Notes: generated by a model from the sequence alone, not told the origin. A stretch of 64,000 bases of DNA from Odobenus rosmarus divergens (GCF_000321225.1 NW_004451509.1:73566-137565); one strand, 5' to 3'. Positions 47,150 through 59,805 are shown, counted from the stretch's first letter. Numbers and translations are program-made.

Positions 47150-49290
47150 AAATTGATTTTGGCTCCTGTTTTTTTTAAACTTTGTGTTTACTTTGTTATA
47201 TTTTTTTTCTAGCTCTTAGGCTATTACATAATTGATTTTGAATCTTTCTTCTTTTCTAAAGCAAACATTTAAAATTATAAAATTCCTTTAAATCATTGTA
47301 GCTCCCATAAATTTTGACATTTTATTTTGCATTTATCATTCAGTTCAAAATATTTTAAAATTTTCCTTGTGATATATTTTGTAACCCATGGATTATTTGG
47401 ATGTGTGTTATTTAATTTCCAGGTGTTTGGGAATATTCCAGAAAATTTTCTATTGATTTCTAATTTAATTCTATTGGGGTCAGAGAACACAGCTTTTAAA
47501 TTTATTAAGAATTGTTTTGTAGCTTAGCATAGGACCTGAGTTGGTGACTATATCAAGCACACTTGAAAAGAATGTTTATTCTACAATTGCCAAGTACACT
47601 GTTTCATAAATATCAATTAGGTCAAGGTAGTTGATAGTGTTGTTCAGATCTTCTGTGGATTTTTGTTTGTATCCATTCTTGAGAAAGGGTACTTAAATCT
47701 CCAGCTATGATTGTGTATTTATCTGTTTTTTTCTTCAGTTCTGTCATTTGTTGCTTTGTGAATTTTTAAGCTCTGTATTTAGTCACATACACTGACTCTC
47801 ATATCTTTCTGATGGGTTGATCCTTTAATCATTATGCAAAATTCCTCTTAATTCCTAGTACCGCTCTTTGCGTTGAGTAATACTGATATTAGTAAGATCC
47901 ATTATTCTTATGTTTACTGTTAGCATAGTTTGTCCTTTTGCATCACATTTACTTTCAATTCCTCTGTCTTCATATTTGAAGTGTGTATCTTATAAATAGT
48001 AAATATTTAGATCTTGTATTTTATTAGTTTTTACAATCTTTGTCTTATCTGGAGTATTTAGTTTATTAATACACAATGTAATACTGGTATGGTTGGGTTA
48101 AATTCTATTATTTCACTATTCACTTTCTCTGTTTTTTGTTCTGTTACTCTTTCTCCATTGTGTGATTTGATTATATTTTATAATTCCATTTTACTTCAGT
48201 TATTGACTTTTTAGCTGTATATCATATTTTTTTGTGGTGGTGCTAGGGGTTACTTTACACATTGTTAACTTTGTACAATCTACTTAGAATTAATATTATA
48301 CTACTTCACCCAAGATCTAGAAACCTTGCAACCACATAGGTCAATTTATTGTTTTTCTTTATGGTATCTATATTTACCTTCATGTGTATTACATATGTAC
48401 TAAGTATAAAGCTTCTAAGACAATGTAACTGTTAAACAGTTCCAAGTATTTTAAGGAAAATAAGAAGTAAATTTTTTTAAATTTTTCAAAAAATTAACCT
48501 TTTTAAAAAAAATATATATATATATATTCTTCATTCCCTCCTGAAGGTTTGCATTTCCATCTAGTATAATGTCCCTTTGGCTGAAGAATTTCCTTCAGCT
48601 TTATTGGAGTTCAGTTCTTTAAGCAACAATTTCCAGCAATTCCCTGGAGTCCTTCTTTTAACTGAGCATGTGTTTATTTTGGCTTTATTTTTGAAGGTAT
48701 TTTGTCTAGACCTAGATTTATGGGTATGGTTTCTTTCTTTCTGTCCTTTAATGATTATGTTCCCACTCTCTTCTTCCATTGTTTTTAATAAGAGGTCAGC
48801 AATTATTTAATCATTATTTTCCTATGGTTAATAGGGAATAATATATAGTATATAGTTAGTCTGACAAAATGTATATTATATATATAAGAATATAGTTAGT
48901 CTTTTCCTTCTCTGGCTACTTCCAAGGTTGTTTATTTTTCAGGTTTTACCAGTTGGGCTGTAATGTATGTAGGTGTGTTTTTCTTCATATTTATTTTTCT
49001 TGGGATTCACTGAGCTTCTTGAATCTGTAAGTTTATATCTTTCTCCAAAGCTGGGATATGGCAGTCATTATTTCCCCTCCTGCTTCTCCTCCTTTGTCCT
49101 AGTCTCTCTTCTCTACTTGGGAAGTCCAATTTCTTGTTAGAATTTTTGATATTGGCTTATTTGGTCCCTGAGCCTCTAATGTATTTCCTCCATCCTTTTT
49201 TCTCTGTTATTTATATTGGATAATTTCTGTGGATCTACCTTTCAATTTAATGACTCTGTCCTCTGTCATTTCTAATCTGCTCTTAAGCCC

Positions 49291-49328
49291 ATCTGAAGCA
49301 TTTGTTTGTTTGTTTGTTTGTTTGTTTC
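49291..49328. repeat. (TTTG)n simple repeat in old L1
   Basis: TTTG units repeated about eight times inside the antisense L1M 5' region. Confidence 0.9.
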
Positions 49329-49519
49329 AGATACTGCCTTTGTCAGTCCTAGAATGTCCAATTTAGTGGTTTCTTCTTCTTGGCTAAGATTTCTTGTTTC
49401 ATTCTTATATCCATATTTCCTTTATGCTAACATGACCAATTATAATAACTGCTTTAAAACCCTTGTCTGCTAATTTTAACATCTTGGTCATCCAAGGGTT
49501 GGTCTCTGTTCCTTGAAAG

Positions 49520-49713
49520 CAGGGTAAGCAAACTTTTCCTGTAAAGGGCCATATAGTAAGGAGTTTACTTTCTAGAGGCCTCAGCTAGTGTGTGCATTAC
49601 ATTTTTTTTTTAACAAACTCTTTAAAAAGTTTAAAACATTCTTAGCTACCAAGCCATACAAAAGCAGGCCAATGACTAGATTTGGCTCATGGACCATACT
49701 TTGCTGACCCCTC
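49520..49713 (+). mobile_element. hAT-Charlie-type nonautonomous DNA transposon remnant
   Basis: Ends are CAGGGTAAGCAAACTTTTCC and CATACTTTGCTGACCCCTC, the inverted-repeat type of MER1-group elements, with internal CTGTAAAGGGCCATATAGTA and GATTTGGCTCATGGACCATA. Candidate 8-bp target duplication CTTGAAAG / CTCTAGAG is much diverged. Inserted into the old antisense L1. Confidence 0.75.
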
Positions 49714-50480
49714 CTCTAGAGAATGGATCATATTTTCTTGTTTCTTTGTATGTCAAGTATATCTAGGGAATTGTGAAATTTATGTTGTAAAACTCTAGAT
49801 TACATTGTAGTCTTCTGAAGAATGTTACTTATTCAGTTTGGGGACGCTGGCTTTACCTGCAATTAACTTGGATGGGCTCAAAAGATCTTTTTGTTGGCAG
49901 TTCAAACCTCTGTTCAGTTCATTTGTTCATAGTTTAGGTGCTTAGAGTCTTCAATGTGCATTTAAAATTTAGGATGCCGTCAGATATTTGGGGTGGAATT
50001 CAGGGCACAGAATTCAGGGCTTTGCCTCTCTTCTTTCTGGAATTTTTCCTTCACTTTTCCAGCTGTTGTGGAGTGGGCTATGCACATTCTATCCCCTGAT
50101 TCTGTAGTTCAGAAAGATTTTCCCTCAGTGAACAGGCTGAGGTCTTATATCAGGCTAAAAGCAAGGAATGCATCTAGTGTCAACAAATGCATTTCCTAGG
50201 GTCAGCTTTTCTCCAGAATATTCCGCTTTTTGATTGTTTTCTGGTGTCTGTTATTAATCCTCCAATGTTGTTGTTGTTTGCATTATTTTCTGAAGTTTGC
50301 ATTTGTTATCTCTTGGAGAATTGTTCTGATAGGACCTCATTCAGCTATACCAGAGAGGAAGTTGACATCTATTTAATATTACATATGATTTTTAAATATG
50401 TTACATGGAAATGTAAGCAAATGATTTGGTTAAATAATTTCAAAAATCCTTCACATTCACAGTTCAGAATCATTTTCTGA

Positions 50481-51319
50481 ATCACTTTTTGACTTATTTG
50501 TGGATGTCAGTGTTTTTTCATATAATCTCATCTTTTATGCCACCAAAAGTATTGGTGATGCAACATTTTTTTTTTTAAACAGTTGTCTTCTGTTGTCTCC
50601 AAGATTTTCTTTCTAGCTGGTGGCAAGCATTCTGTAAGTTTTGATGCTGGCACTTTTTCACTTCTGTTTTTAATCTTACAGAGGTTGACTACCTATCAGT
50701 AGAAGACATTCAGACAACTATCATTATTCATATTTCTTCCTCAAATGGTCATTAACGGTCTATCAGTTGAAACAATTAAGGGATGCTGTTGCCCGGTAAA
50801 ACAAAGGAGTAAGTACTAAGTTTACATATGTATAGGAAATGACAACTCAAAATTGTTACGTGGATAATAACAATTGTGAAATGACAGGGTTTATAAAGCA
50901 CATCGCAGAGACATTAAAATATGAACAAGTGTGCATCTTATAACTGATTAAATGTGAAATTTTAGAACTGGTTTGCAGTTGGTTTTTCTAACCCTCTATG
51001 CTCCCACATCTCTGAACTTTCTCCCTTCCTTTATAAACCAGTCAGTCCTTCCCAGAGTTCCTCTATCATAATACCTTGTTTAAGGGTAGTCAACATTAGC
51101 TAATGGCCACTATCAATATGGCTCAGCTAATTACAGCATACATCACTTCTGCCCATAGTTAATAGGCTGGAACTCAGTCCTTTGGCCAATCCCAATTATA
51201 ATGGAGGCCAGGAAAGTGCCAGGCTCAGGTTGTGGAAGTGGGTGAAGAAACTGGCCCCCGGAGGTTAACATTTGCCTAGATAACACTGCAAGTAAATACC
51301 AGAGCTGGTACATGACATC
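50481..51319. other. Unique DNA
   Basis: No gene; a possible reverse MIR scrap near 51260-51310 (GTTAACATTTGCCTAGATAA). Confidence 0.45.
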
Positions 51320-51430
51320 TCTAGAGCTCAGCTTTCTCCTATGTAAAATGGGAATATTAATAATAGTCCCTATACCATAGATCTGTTATAGAAATTATAT
51401 GAAATGCTGTGATACATAAAGGAGACTTTC
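51320..51430 (+). repeat. MIR remnant
   Basis: CTTTCTCCTATGTAAAATGG, GAATATTAATAATAGTCCCT and TATATGAAATGCTGTGATAC are the MIR 3' half. Confidence 0.72.
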
Positions 51431-51554
51431 CACCAACACCAGCACTTAATAATTCCTAGATGATATTAACTCAATTTGACTCAGATCTCTACAATTTTTT
51501 CAGTATATCTTAAGTCTACTCTTCTCTTGACATATGGATAAATACCATTGATTA

Positions 51555-51680
51555 GGACAGACTATTATGGGCCAGGCACTGTTGTTATGTTTTTATGTAC
51601 ATTTGGTCAGTTACCCCTAACAATCACATAAGGTGGACTTTATAACCAACTGCATTTTACAGACAAGAAATGTGATTTAG
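51555..51680 (-). repeat. MIR remnant
   Basis: TATGGGCCAGGCACTGTTGT, CAATCACATAAGGTGGACTT and CATTTTACAGACAAGAAATG in reverse order. Confidence 0.72.
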
Positions 51681-51809
51681 GTTAGGTATCCAGATTTCCC
51701 TTCTTTCTCATTAGCTTGATATTTCTTCACAGCCCAACTCAATTCCTTCTTTCTGTATGGAACTTAACCTGATTAATCCAGCTCTGGCTGACCTCCAAGG
51801 GACTATAGA

Positions 51810-51833
51810 TACACACACACACACACACACACA
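51810..51833. repeat. (CA)n microsatellite
   Basis: About 12 AC units, uninterrupted. Confidence 0.94.
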
Positions 51834-52179
51834 GTACTTAGCTCTTTACCTTGCACAATACCTGGCACTATACTGGCTGCTTAAAGGACAAAAAAATATT
51901 TTCAGTATCTGTTGTTTTATTAATTAATCAAAATAGGATTTAGAATATACTACCTCCATTTTATTGTAATCCTTCTAAAAACACAAATCTCATGTTATTC
52001 TCCTAAGTCCTTCAGTAGCACACCATAATCTACTGGTGAAAACCCAGCCTACATTTCTTGTTATAAAACACTATCTGTGATCTCATCTCTGCCAATCGCG
52101 TCGGCCTCCTCTCTCGCTGCCTCTGTCTAATCCAGCTAAATTAAACTATTGTAATGAGCATGGCACCCATCCCTTTGTT

Positions 52180-52490
52180 CCTGCTGCTCATTAGCCTCTT
52201 ATGTCCTCTTTCCCGCTCTTCACCACAAAACTGATTCTTCAGGACTCAGCAGAGGGCTCATTATCTCTATGAAACCTCTGCTATTATTCCCAGGTAGACT
52301 GAGTACTCTTTCCTCCATGCCCACTCCATCCCGTGTAGAATTTTATCACAGCATCCAGAAAATTTTATTGTACTTGTTTGTTTAAACATTTGTTCCTTCC
52401 TCTAGACTACGAAGATAAGAAATCTGAACTCACGCATTTCTGTAACATTAGGGTCTAGCATCCTGTTTCATAAATAGTTTAATCCATCAG
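52180..52490 (+). repeat. L2 remnant
   Basis: CTTCAGGACTCAGCAGAGGG, ATGAAACCTCTGCTATTATT, TTTTATTGTACTTGTTTGTT and TTAGGGTCTAGCATCCTG follow the L2 3' portion. Confidence 0.6.
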
Positions 52491-52899
52491 TTTTAACTAA
52501 TTAATGAGTTCATTTTTGTTGTACTCATCTTCTCTGCCCCACAGTTTGGATGCCCTAGTCTCTAGCTTACCTGCCATTCAGACAGAACTCCTGTGGGTTC
52601 TCAGCCACAGCCTAGAATGTCCTCACCTTTCAACTGCATAGATTCTTTCTGTCTTGACTTCACCGTAGACCCTCCCACCCTTTCACCCTGCAGAGGAGAA
52701 TTTACAGCGCTATTCTGCCTAGTATGACACCCTCACTTGCTGGCGTACCACCTCTGTGTCCGTCACGCTCACCACCCTCCATCTGCAGCACTGACAGAGA
52801 CCTCAACTCAGGTGCTCAGCCTTACCTGCCCTACCCACCTTCTTCCCCTCTTACACAACTCTACCTCTTAAGCTCTCTTTGTGTAGTTTTTTCCTAAAG

Positions 52900-53010
52900 A
52901 GTTAACATTTGTACAGCACTTTATAATTCATAAAGATGGTTCTATCTAATCCCCAAAGCAGTCTTGTGAGTTATTATGGTGATCATCCCAATTATGGAGA
53001 TAAATACCTT
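52900..53010 (-). repeat. MIR remnant
   Basis: TTGTACAGCACTTTATAATT, CCCCAAAGCAGTCTTGTGAG and CCCAATTATGGAGATAAATA fit a reverse MIR/MIR-like element. Confidence 0.5.
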
Positions 53011-53234
53011 CCTTATCGTGCTGAGCAACGCAGCATGAATCGCAGGGATCTCCGAAGAGGAGCTTAACGTGAGTTGAATGAATATTTGTTGGCCACTAAA
53101 ACATGAAAATCACTGGGCTTGTTGCTGTGGATAGAGAGGTGATTAAGTTAGAGTCCTTGTGCTCAGAGAGCAAATGCTGGGTAGAAAATAAAAATAAAAA
53201 ATGAAAAAAATGCTAGTAGCAACAACAGCAACAA

Positions 53235-53485
53235 CAATGTGTCTTTTGAGTACCTGCTCTGCTCAGACATTTTAGTACATTTAATGTATTTCATTTATTT
53301 TTATCCCCACAATAATCCTGGGAGGTAGGCATTGTCATACCATTTTCATGGATAAGGAGACTGAGTTTGAGAGATTTAGCGACTTGCCTAAACTTGTACA
53401 GCTAGTGGTGGCAGAGATGAACTTTTAAGCTCTGATTACCTGGCCCCAGAGTGCCTGCTCTTTCCACTATACCACACTGCCTCTT
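53235..53485 (-). repeat. MIR remnant, nearly full length
   Basis: GAGTACCTGCTCTGCTCAGA, AATAATCCTGGGAGGTAGGC, GATAAGGAGACTGAGTTTGA, TTGTACAGCTAGTGGTGGCA and TTCCACTATACCACACTGCC cover the full reverse MIR. Confidence 0.85.
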
Positions 53486-53779
53486 GGGTGCAAATTACTA
53501 GTACAGTGTAAACTGAGGGATGATGGACAGCAGAATCTGTTTTTTGGATTGGAGCTTGACATATGGATAACATTATATAAGAGAGTTTTTTTGGGGAAAG
53601 TACTTAGGTAAATAAAAATGCCTTAGCTATAGCCTGGGTGTATGGGAGAAGTGATCAATAAAATGTGAAATGAGTCTGGAAAGGCAGGTGAGGGCAGTCC
53701 AGTTAGAGGATGGACAGACTTCAGAATCATTGGGAAAGTAGAATCAACCAGAGCTAGGGGCTGATTGAGTCTTAAGGAA

Positions 53780-54176
53780 TGTTATGGGCTGACTTGTATT
53801 CGCCCCAAATTCATATGTTAAAGTTCTAACCCCCACTATCTCAGAATGTGACTGTATTTGGAGACAGAGTGTTTAAGGACGTAATCAAGTTAAAAGGAGG
53901 GCATTATAGCAGATCCTAATTTAATATGACTGGTGTTCCTATAAGAAGAGGAAATTTGGACACAGATACACACAGAGGGACAGCCATGTGAGGACACAGG
54001 GAGAAGGCAGCCGTCTGCAAGCCAAGATGAGAGGCCCCAAAAGAAACCACTGCGGCCAACACCTTGGTCTCAGACTTCTAGCCTCCAGAACTGTGAGAAA
54101 ATAAATTTCTGTTGTTTAAATGCTTAAACCCCCAGTCTGTGGTATTTGGTCGTGGTAGCTCCAGCAAACCAATACA
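53780..54176 (+). mobile_element. MLT1-class solo LTR, near complete
   Basis: Starts TGTTATGGGCTGACTTGTAT and ends CAGCAAACCAATACA. Internal CTCAGAATGTGACTGTATTT, CCATGTGAGGACACAGGG and CCTCCAGAACTGTGAGAAAA. Flanking AGGAA / AGGAG is a plausible 5-bp target duplication. Confidence 0.9.
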
Positions 54177-54429
54177 AGGAGTGATGGAGAGAAGAGGGTC
54201 CACTATATATTTATAAGAGAGTAGGTGGTTGGTGGTTAGGAAAGAAAAGACAATGAGCTCTGTTAAAGGATAAATATTTGTTAATTGGTCTCTTCCTTGA
54301 TTATGCGTGGAGACTGACCACTTCCAGGAACTCAGGTGAGGTGATTTCTTAAACTGCTGGCAAAGTATGATTTCATGTGTGACATGGCATCTTGTAGATG
54401 GACCTGGCCTGATCTGTGTTCCTCCTTCA

Positions 54430-54720
54430 CTCTGACCAGATTGAGAAGGAAATTTCTGCTGTAATGGCAGCTCAAGGTTGAAATATGACTTGGCCTTTCA
54501 CCTCCCTCAGTGTTTTAATAAAAGTGCTAGGGCTGATCAGAGATTGGAATCATGCTTAGCAGACCTGCGGCTGCTTTTAACTCTGCAGAAGTAATTGAGA
54601 TTTATGAACTCCTTATTAGCTCCTTAAAACAAAATGAGGAGCTTGAAATTCCCATCTGTCAAGATTAAGGAGGGAAGAATTTATTTTTGCTCTTAAAATC
54701 TTACTTTAATGAAAATGATT
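54430..54720. promoter_or_regulatory. Possible conserved non-coding element
   Basis: A clean, non-repetitive stretch (GTAATGGCAGCTCAAGG, AAAGTGCTAGGGCTGATCAG, AAGTAATTGAGATTTATGAA, CTCCTTATTAGCTCC) directly 3' of an MLT1 LTR, with homeodomain-like cores. Low confidence without alignment. Confidence 0.22.
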
Positions 54721-54959
54721 CCTTTTCACCTCTCCCCTTTTATATCACTTGGGAGCAATATCCCTATGAAGAGAGAAGAGGGGTTGGGAGTAGAAAAATG
54801 GAAAGCCTGAATCATTATTTTCAATTCCACAAATATGTTGAGCATTCAGTCTGTGCCAGAAATCCTGTCAGGCTCTAGAGATACAAAGATGAATAAAACA
54901 GGTGCCTGATCTAAGTTATGTGAAAACTTCTTCTGACTTAAATACATTGTATCTTGCAC

Positions 54960-55100
54960 CTAATATGTATCAGGAGATTTATAGCATTTTCTCACTTAGT
55001 CTTTATAATTATTCTTCAAGGTCATTTTAAAGAAAGATTCACTAGATTGCCCAAGGTCAAACAGTGATCCTCATGATTTGATCCCAGTGCTAATTCCAAA
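54960..55100 (-). repeat. MIR remnant
   Basis: CTCACTTAGTCTTTATAATT, GATTGCCCAAGGTCAAACAG and TTGATCCCAGTGCTAATTCC in reverse order. The preceding 54830-54900 (TGTGCCAGAAATCCTGTCAG) may belong to a separate old repeat. Confidence 0.68.
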
Positions 55101-55259
55101 TTTCTAGAAGACTGGACTGCTGTTTGGTTCAGCCATCATAGATGGCTACCAGGAACCTTTGGATTCTGGCTTCAAGTCAAATCAGGAAGTGTTGGCTACC
55201 AAGAGGAAGCCGGCAGTGTTGGGAGTTCACCTGGGGAATTTGGTGCCTGGTCAGATCTG

Positions 55260-55342
55260 CAAAGTGCTATGTGCATGTGTATGTGCATAGGTGTGCGTAC
55301 ATGCCTGTGTGTGTGCGTGCATGTGTGTGCATGTGTATGTAG
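55260..55342. repeat. Imperfect TG/CATG/CG alternating tract
   Basis: About 80 bases of GCATGTGTATGTGCAT-like sequence with alternating purines and pyrimidines, seen also as a low-complexity cysteine/methionine-rich ORF, which is spurious. Confidence 0.85.
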
Positions 55343-56164
55343 GAGAATTTTCTCCACTCTCATCTTGCAGTGGGTTGTGGTCTTGTGCAATTTTTCCCTA
55401 GAGTCTATTTTGTGAAATATAATTGAAATCGAAATGCCAGTGATTTTTAATCATACTTCCAATTTATATCTCATGTAACCATATGCCAATGTTCTCGGAT
55501 TGTTACAGGGATATGAATTATGCTGAAATTGGATTAGGCAAATACACATTTTCCTTAAAAAATAGATACCCAGAGCAGTAATTTAATTCCACCAACTCTA
55601 AAGATTCTCTCAGAAATACCCTGTGTATCTTATCAGCAGCTCATTGTGAATTTTCTACTGGGCTACTTTCTCTGCCTTTTCATTTTCTTCCAGAATCCAC
55701 TGTATTTAACAAACATTAGCAACCGTAGGAAGTCCATTTGTATCAAAAGCATCCCTAAATGTAAGGAAATTAGGTTTTCAGAGGACACCATCAAGACCCT
55801 TCTTCTATTCTTCAATTTTGGGGGAAGCAATTAAGAACCTTTTCTCTTCGAATAGATCCTGGAAGCTTTTTCGTAACTTGAGTATTTAAACAGTTGTTAG
55901 ACCAGAGCTTCAGATCCTTCTTGGCTGTGAGACAGACATTATTTTCTTTTTCTGTAATAGCTTTATGGTTGGCTGAGGATCCTATTGTGAGCAAACAACC
56001 CTGAGAGGGTGCTTATTCTGGGGTATTGTCACTCTTTACATTCTGTTGGAATAATTTCTCACTACTAATAAAGGCAGAGGTTTAAATATATAATGGGAAA
56101 AGAAGTAAGGTTGAGTAAGAGCAAAGATTCTTTCTCAAACTTTCAGATTACTTCAGAGATGACA
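55343..56164. other. Unique AT-rich DNA
   Basis: Nothing recognisable. Confidence 0.5.
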
Positions 56165-56345
56165 TTATGGGGTGGTTACAGTTGTGGCTTCTGGTACCAG
56201 ATGGCATGGGTTTGTACCCCCACCCTACTCCTGTCCAAATGTGACCTTGGCCAACCTGTTCAAATTCTCTGTGTCTCAGATACCTCTAAAGGGTGCTCTG
56301 AGGACTAAATAAACTCACATATATGAAGTGCTTAGAATAATGCAT
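56165..56345 (+). repeat. MIR remnant
   Basis: GTGGCTTCTGGTACCAGATG, ATGTGACCTTGGCCAACCTG, AATTCTCTGTGTCTCAGATA and AAGTGCTTAGAATAATGCAT give a nearly full forward MIR. Confidence 0.82.
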
Positions 56346-56442
56346 TGTACATAATACATATGAAACAAATGTTTTCTACTTATTTTATTTATTTCTATTT
56401 ATTTCAATTTATTTTAGCTCCATTTAATTGACTGTAATTGGG

Positions 56443-56912
56443 TGTGGTAGGCAAAAGAATGGCTCCCTCAAGATCCTGATTCTTGGAACCCATGAATGTT
56501 ACCTTACATAGCAAAAGAGACTTTGCAGATGGGATTAAATTAAGGATTTTGAGGTAGAGAGGTTATCCTAAATTCTCTGAGTGGGCCTGAGGTAATCCTA
56601 TCCATAAGGGAAAGAGGGAGGCAGGAGGTTCGGTCACAGAAGAGGTGCACAGAGGGAAGCAGAGGTGGGAGTCCTGTGATACTGACCTTGAAGATGGAAG
56701 AGAGGACCAGTCAAGGAAAGCAGGCTGCCTCTAAAAGCTAGAGAAAGCAAGGAAACAGCTTTTCCTCTAGAGCCTCCTGAAGGAACACAGCCCTACCAAT
56801 GCCCCGATTTCATGAGACTTCTGACCTATAGAACTGTGAGATAGTCAAAAAGTGTTGGTTAAGCCACTAACGCTGTAGTAATCTGTTACAGCATCTCCAG
56901 GAAAGGAATACA
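56443..56912 (+). mobile_element. MLT1-class solo LTR
   Basis: Starts TGTGGTAGGCAAAAGAATGG and contains GACTTTGCAGATGGGATTAA, GTGGGCCTGAGGTAATCC, CTAGAGCCTCCTGAAGGAAC and AGAACTGTGAGATAG, ending AGGAAAGGAATACA. It is of the same general type as the reverse-oriented LTR at 9040-9547. Confidence 0.88.
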
Positions 56913-59364
56913 TCAGGCTGGTCGCCAACATTCAGGGGTTCCTGGTTGCCTCCAACATGAAACACAAGCTTTGTAGCTGGAAGTCCAAGCCTCTTCACAG
57001 TGCGATTCCTGGGCCACGTTTTCTGTTGCTCCCACACGTGAGTGCCTCTCTACAGCAAACTGGACTTATTTTCTCTTTCTACTTTGCCTCCTGCTGTATG
57101 TACTACATACACATTTTCTCTTTGTCACCACACGCCAAAGTCCATTAAGTTTTTAAAGTTTCTTTTCTATGACTGAAGTGTCAACTATTATTGGGTGATT
57201 GTCTACTTTAATCTCATAAACATATTGTTCACAGTCATTAGAGTTGACTACCTGAGGGAAATTTCTTTTACTTTCTCAACTTATTTTTCTTTACTTCTAT
57301 TCAGTTCCACCTATTTTTTCCTAGTTGTAGCCAGGAAATACCCAGATCCTGATTCTGAAATCTCAACTGCCAGATCTCACATAGAATTTAGTTTAAAAAT
57401 TTGTGCATATAACCTGTTAAAAGAAGAACTGGATGAAACAATACTTTTTTATTATGCTTATTATTCAATATTTTCCTTTTTATATTGATTATTCCTATAT
57501 GATTCCTCTATATTTTGGACAAAGAAATAAGGTACTTCAAACAGCTTGTGGTAGAACATTCTCTTTATGACTGAGAATCAAAAGTTTTAAAAAAAGGTCT
57601 TAGGAGCTTAGGGAAGTGAGTCATCCTCCTGGGTGAATAGAAGTAAGAGTTTTTTTTATGTAAATGGAGGGTTTTTTTAATGAGGAATTGAAATGTACAG
57701 GGCATATTTTTAAATCATATGCTTCAGAAGCTGAGAGCTCTGGAAATCTATGTCCATTTTTGTCATGCAAATTCTGTAAATGGGCTCATAGGTCCTGATT
57801 CCGTAGTTAGGACCAGCGATGCAGTGCAAGTCCCATCAAAATTCTAGAGGAAACTTGTTTCTGGACAAAGCAAAGAGACACAAAGAGGTGAGAAGAGATG
57901 TGTGAAGGGGACAGAGGCCATTGTAAAGATCCAGCATGGCAAGTGTTCTGGAGTGCTCTGATGCAGAAAACAATTTGAGATTTTCACTTGGAATCTGTCC
58001 TTTCATTCTCCGATATTTTCAAATCTGATGCTTGAATTTCTTAAATACTTTGATTGTTGCATTTCAAAGTCCCTACTTTTTCAAAAGGGAAATGTTAATT
58101 TGGACTCTTCTGTAGTCAATTCATTCAATTCCAGGATGTTATTCCTCTGACTGACTTACCGAAATCAAATTCTTGAGTGATGGCGTATTTTGGACAATGG
58201 CCAGAAACAGACCTTAATTTTGTTCTTCTATTTAGGAGAAAACATCTTAATTATTTGCAAATGGATCCAGGAAGTGGCCAAGACATAGTTTAAATGTTTC
58301 CTTTTATTATTGGTTAGCCATAGATCTAAACTATAGCTTACAACTCTTAAAGATTTATTTAAGATCAAACAATCTAATCTCCTTTCCAAAATAGGAATCT
58401 TCTCTGAGAATTAAAGTATAATGTGATATCCTTGTGTTTCATAGATTTATTGTATGGAGATTTTTGACTATCTAAGGAGAGTTGTAACCGCTCTCCCCTG
58501 AAAAACTTTTGCATTCATACACATAATTTTAAGGGATTCTTAGGCTCTTGGGGCTTCTGTAGTTCCCAAGTGGAGGACTTCTTGTATCCAAATCCCCGAC
58601 AATGTGGTCATTCACCACACCCTCCCTTCCCATTCTTTCTCCAGTGAGAAAGAACCTAAGGCTTCCTCAGATAGCTCATTCTGGTCTTGTTCTCCTTCTT
58701 AAAATGTTCTTCTTATCTAATTGAAATGTACCTCCCTTCAATTCTACCAGAGGTCCTTTTGCTACTTTTTGGATTCCTACAGAATAACTGATTTGTCTTC
58801 CCTATGACATCTCTTCACATATTTGACAACAGCGTTAGTAGTCAAACCTGGGTTTCATTTTACATTTACTAGGAGTTTGTCCGTTCCTCATTTTACCTGG
58901 CATCCAACTTGTCTCACTAACGCTGCTATCCTGCCACAGAAAGGATTTGCAAATGCTGTGTCTGAATTTGACAAGCTGGTAAAATGGAGGCCACAGGGTT
59001 TGATCGTTTTTGTGAAAAGAAAAAGTTTACAGAGTTCTTGAAACTTAAGATAAGCAATGACCTGATTTCTCCTGAAAATGTTTCAAGAGTCCCCACTAGG
59101 GAACCTCATAAGAATTGTGGGTTGGCACAGCTGCAATTTGTAAACTAGGATTTCGGGGTGGGGGTGTAGTGGAGACCAAATTCTGACACCAGCCATGTTA
59201 AAGGTGAAATGCAGAATAAATTGCAATGTATTTATAAGCATTCTTACAGATACACAGTACATATCAAATGGCAGGAATGCCAGTGGGCCCATAAAAGACT
59301 GAAAAAGACATCTTTTGAAGGAAAGGAAAGGAGCATTTTTTGTCCAAGATAGGTAAGTTTTTAA
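56913..59364. other. Unique AT-rich DNA
   Basis: 2.4 kb with no repeat family or exon I recognise; only short random ORFs. Confidence 0.5.
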
Positions 59365-59550
59365 AACCAGGCAGCATGATACAGTGTTCACATTCCAGCT
59401 CTACTGCTTAGTAGCTCCGTAAAAAGAGCAAGTTGCTTCGCTTTTCACACCCTCCACTGCAGCCTCAAGAATAATAAAGCAAAAAGCGGTGATAATATTA
59501 CCAGTTTCTAAGGAGGTAGTTACATGGTCTACATTAAATAATGAATATTA
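59365..59550 (+). repeat. MIR remnant
   Basis: CAGCATGATACAGTGTTCAC, CCAGCTCTACTGCTTAGTAG and AGCAAGTTGCTTCGCTTTTC in forward order. Confidence 0.68.
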
Positions 59551-59674
59551 ATCACCATACGGTTACTGATATTTGGTGGGGGGCAGAGATGGTTGCATTT
59601 CCTCCCTACCTTCCTCAATGTAACCCATTACCCATTCCAAAGTGCTAGGCCACTTGTTCCTTCTTTTGATCAAT

Positions 59675-59805
59675 ACCTAAGTCCTAAGAGATAGGTGGGG
59701 CAAGAATTATTACTCACAGTTTCTTATGGGGAATCTGAGACAGAGTAATGATGTACCTAAGATCATAAAACAAGTACATAGTAAAAGCACATTTAATTCC
59801 AGTTC
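59675..59805 (-). repeat. MIR remnant
   Basis: AATTATTACTCACAGTTTCT, GGAATCTGAGACAGAGTAAT and GTACCTAAGATCATAAAACA in reverse order. Confidence 0.62.

Larger units (their letters stand above)
47162..50480 (-). mobile_element. Old L1M-type element, antisense (ORF2 N-terminal half, ORF1/5'UTR region)
   Basis: Plus-strand phrases match the reverse of ancient L1: TTCTATTGGGGTCAGAGAACA, TCTCCAGCTATGATTGTGT, CTTTACACATTGTTAACTTTG-like sequence, then the 5' region with TTCTTGGGATTCACTGAGCTTC, AATAACTGCTTTAAAACCC and TTGTCTGCTAATTTTAACATC. AT-rich and heavily mutated; no ORF of note. Interrupted by the hAT element at 49520-49713. The 5' boundary near 50480 is a guess. Confidence 0.72.
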
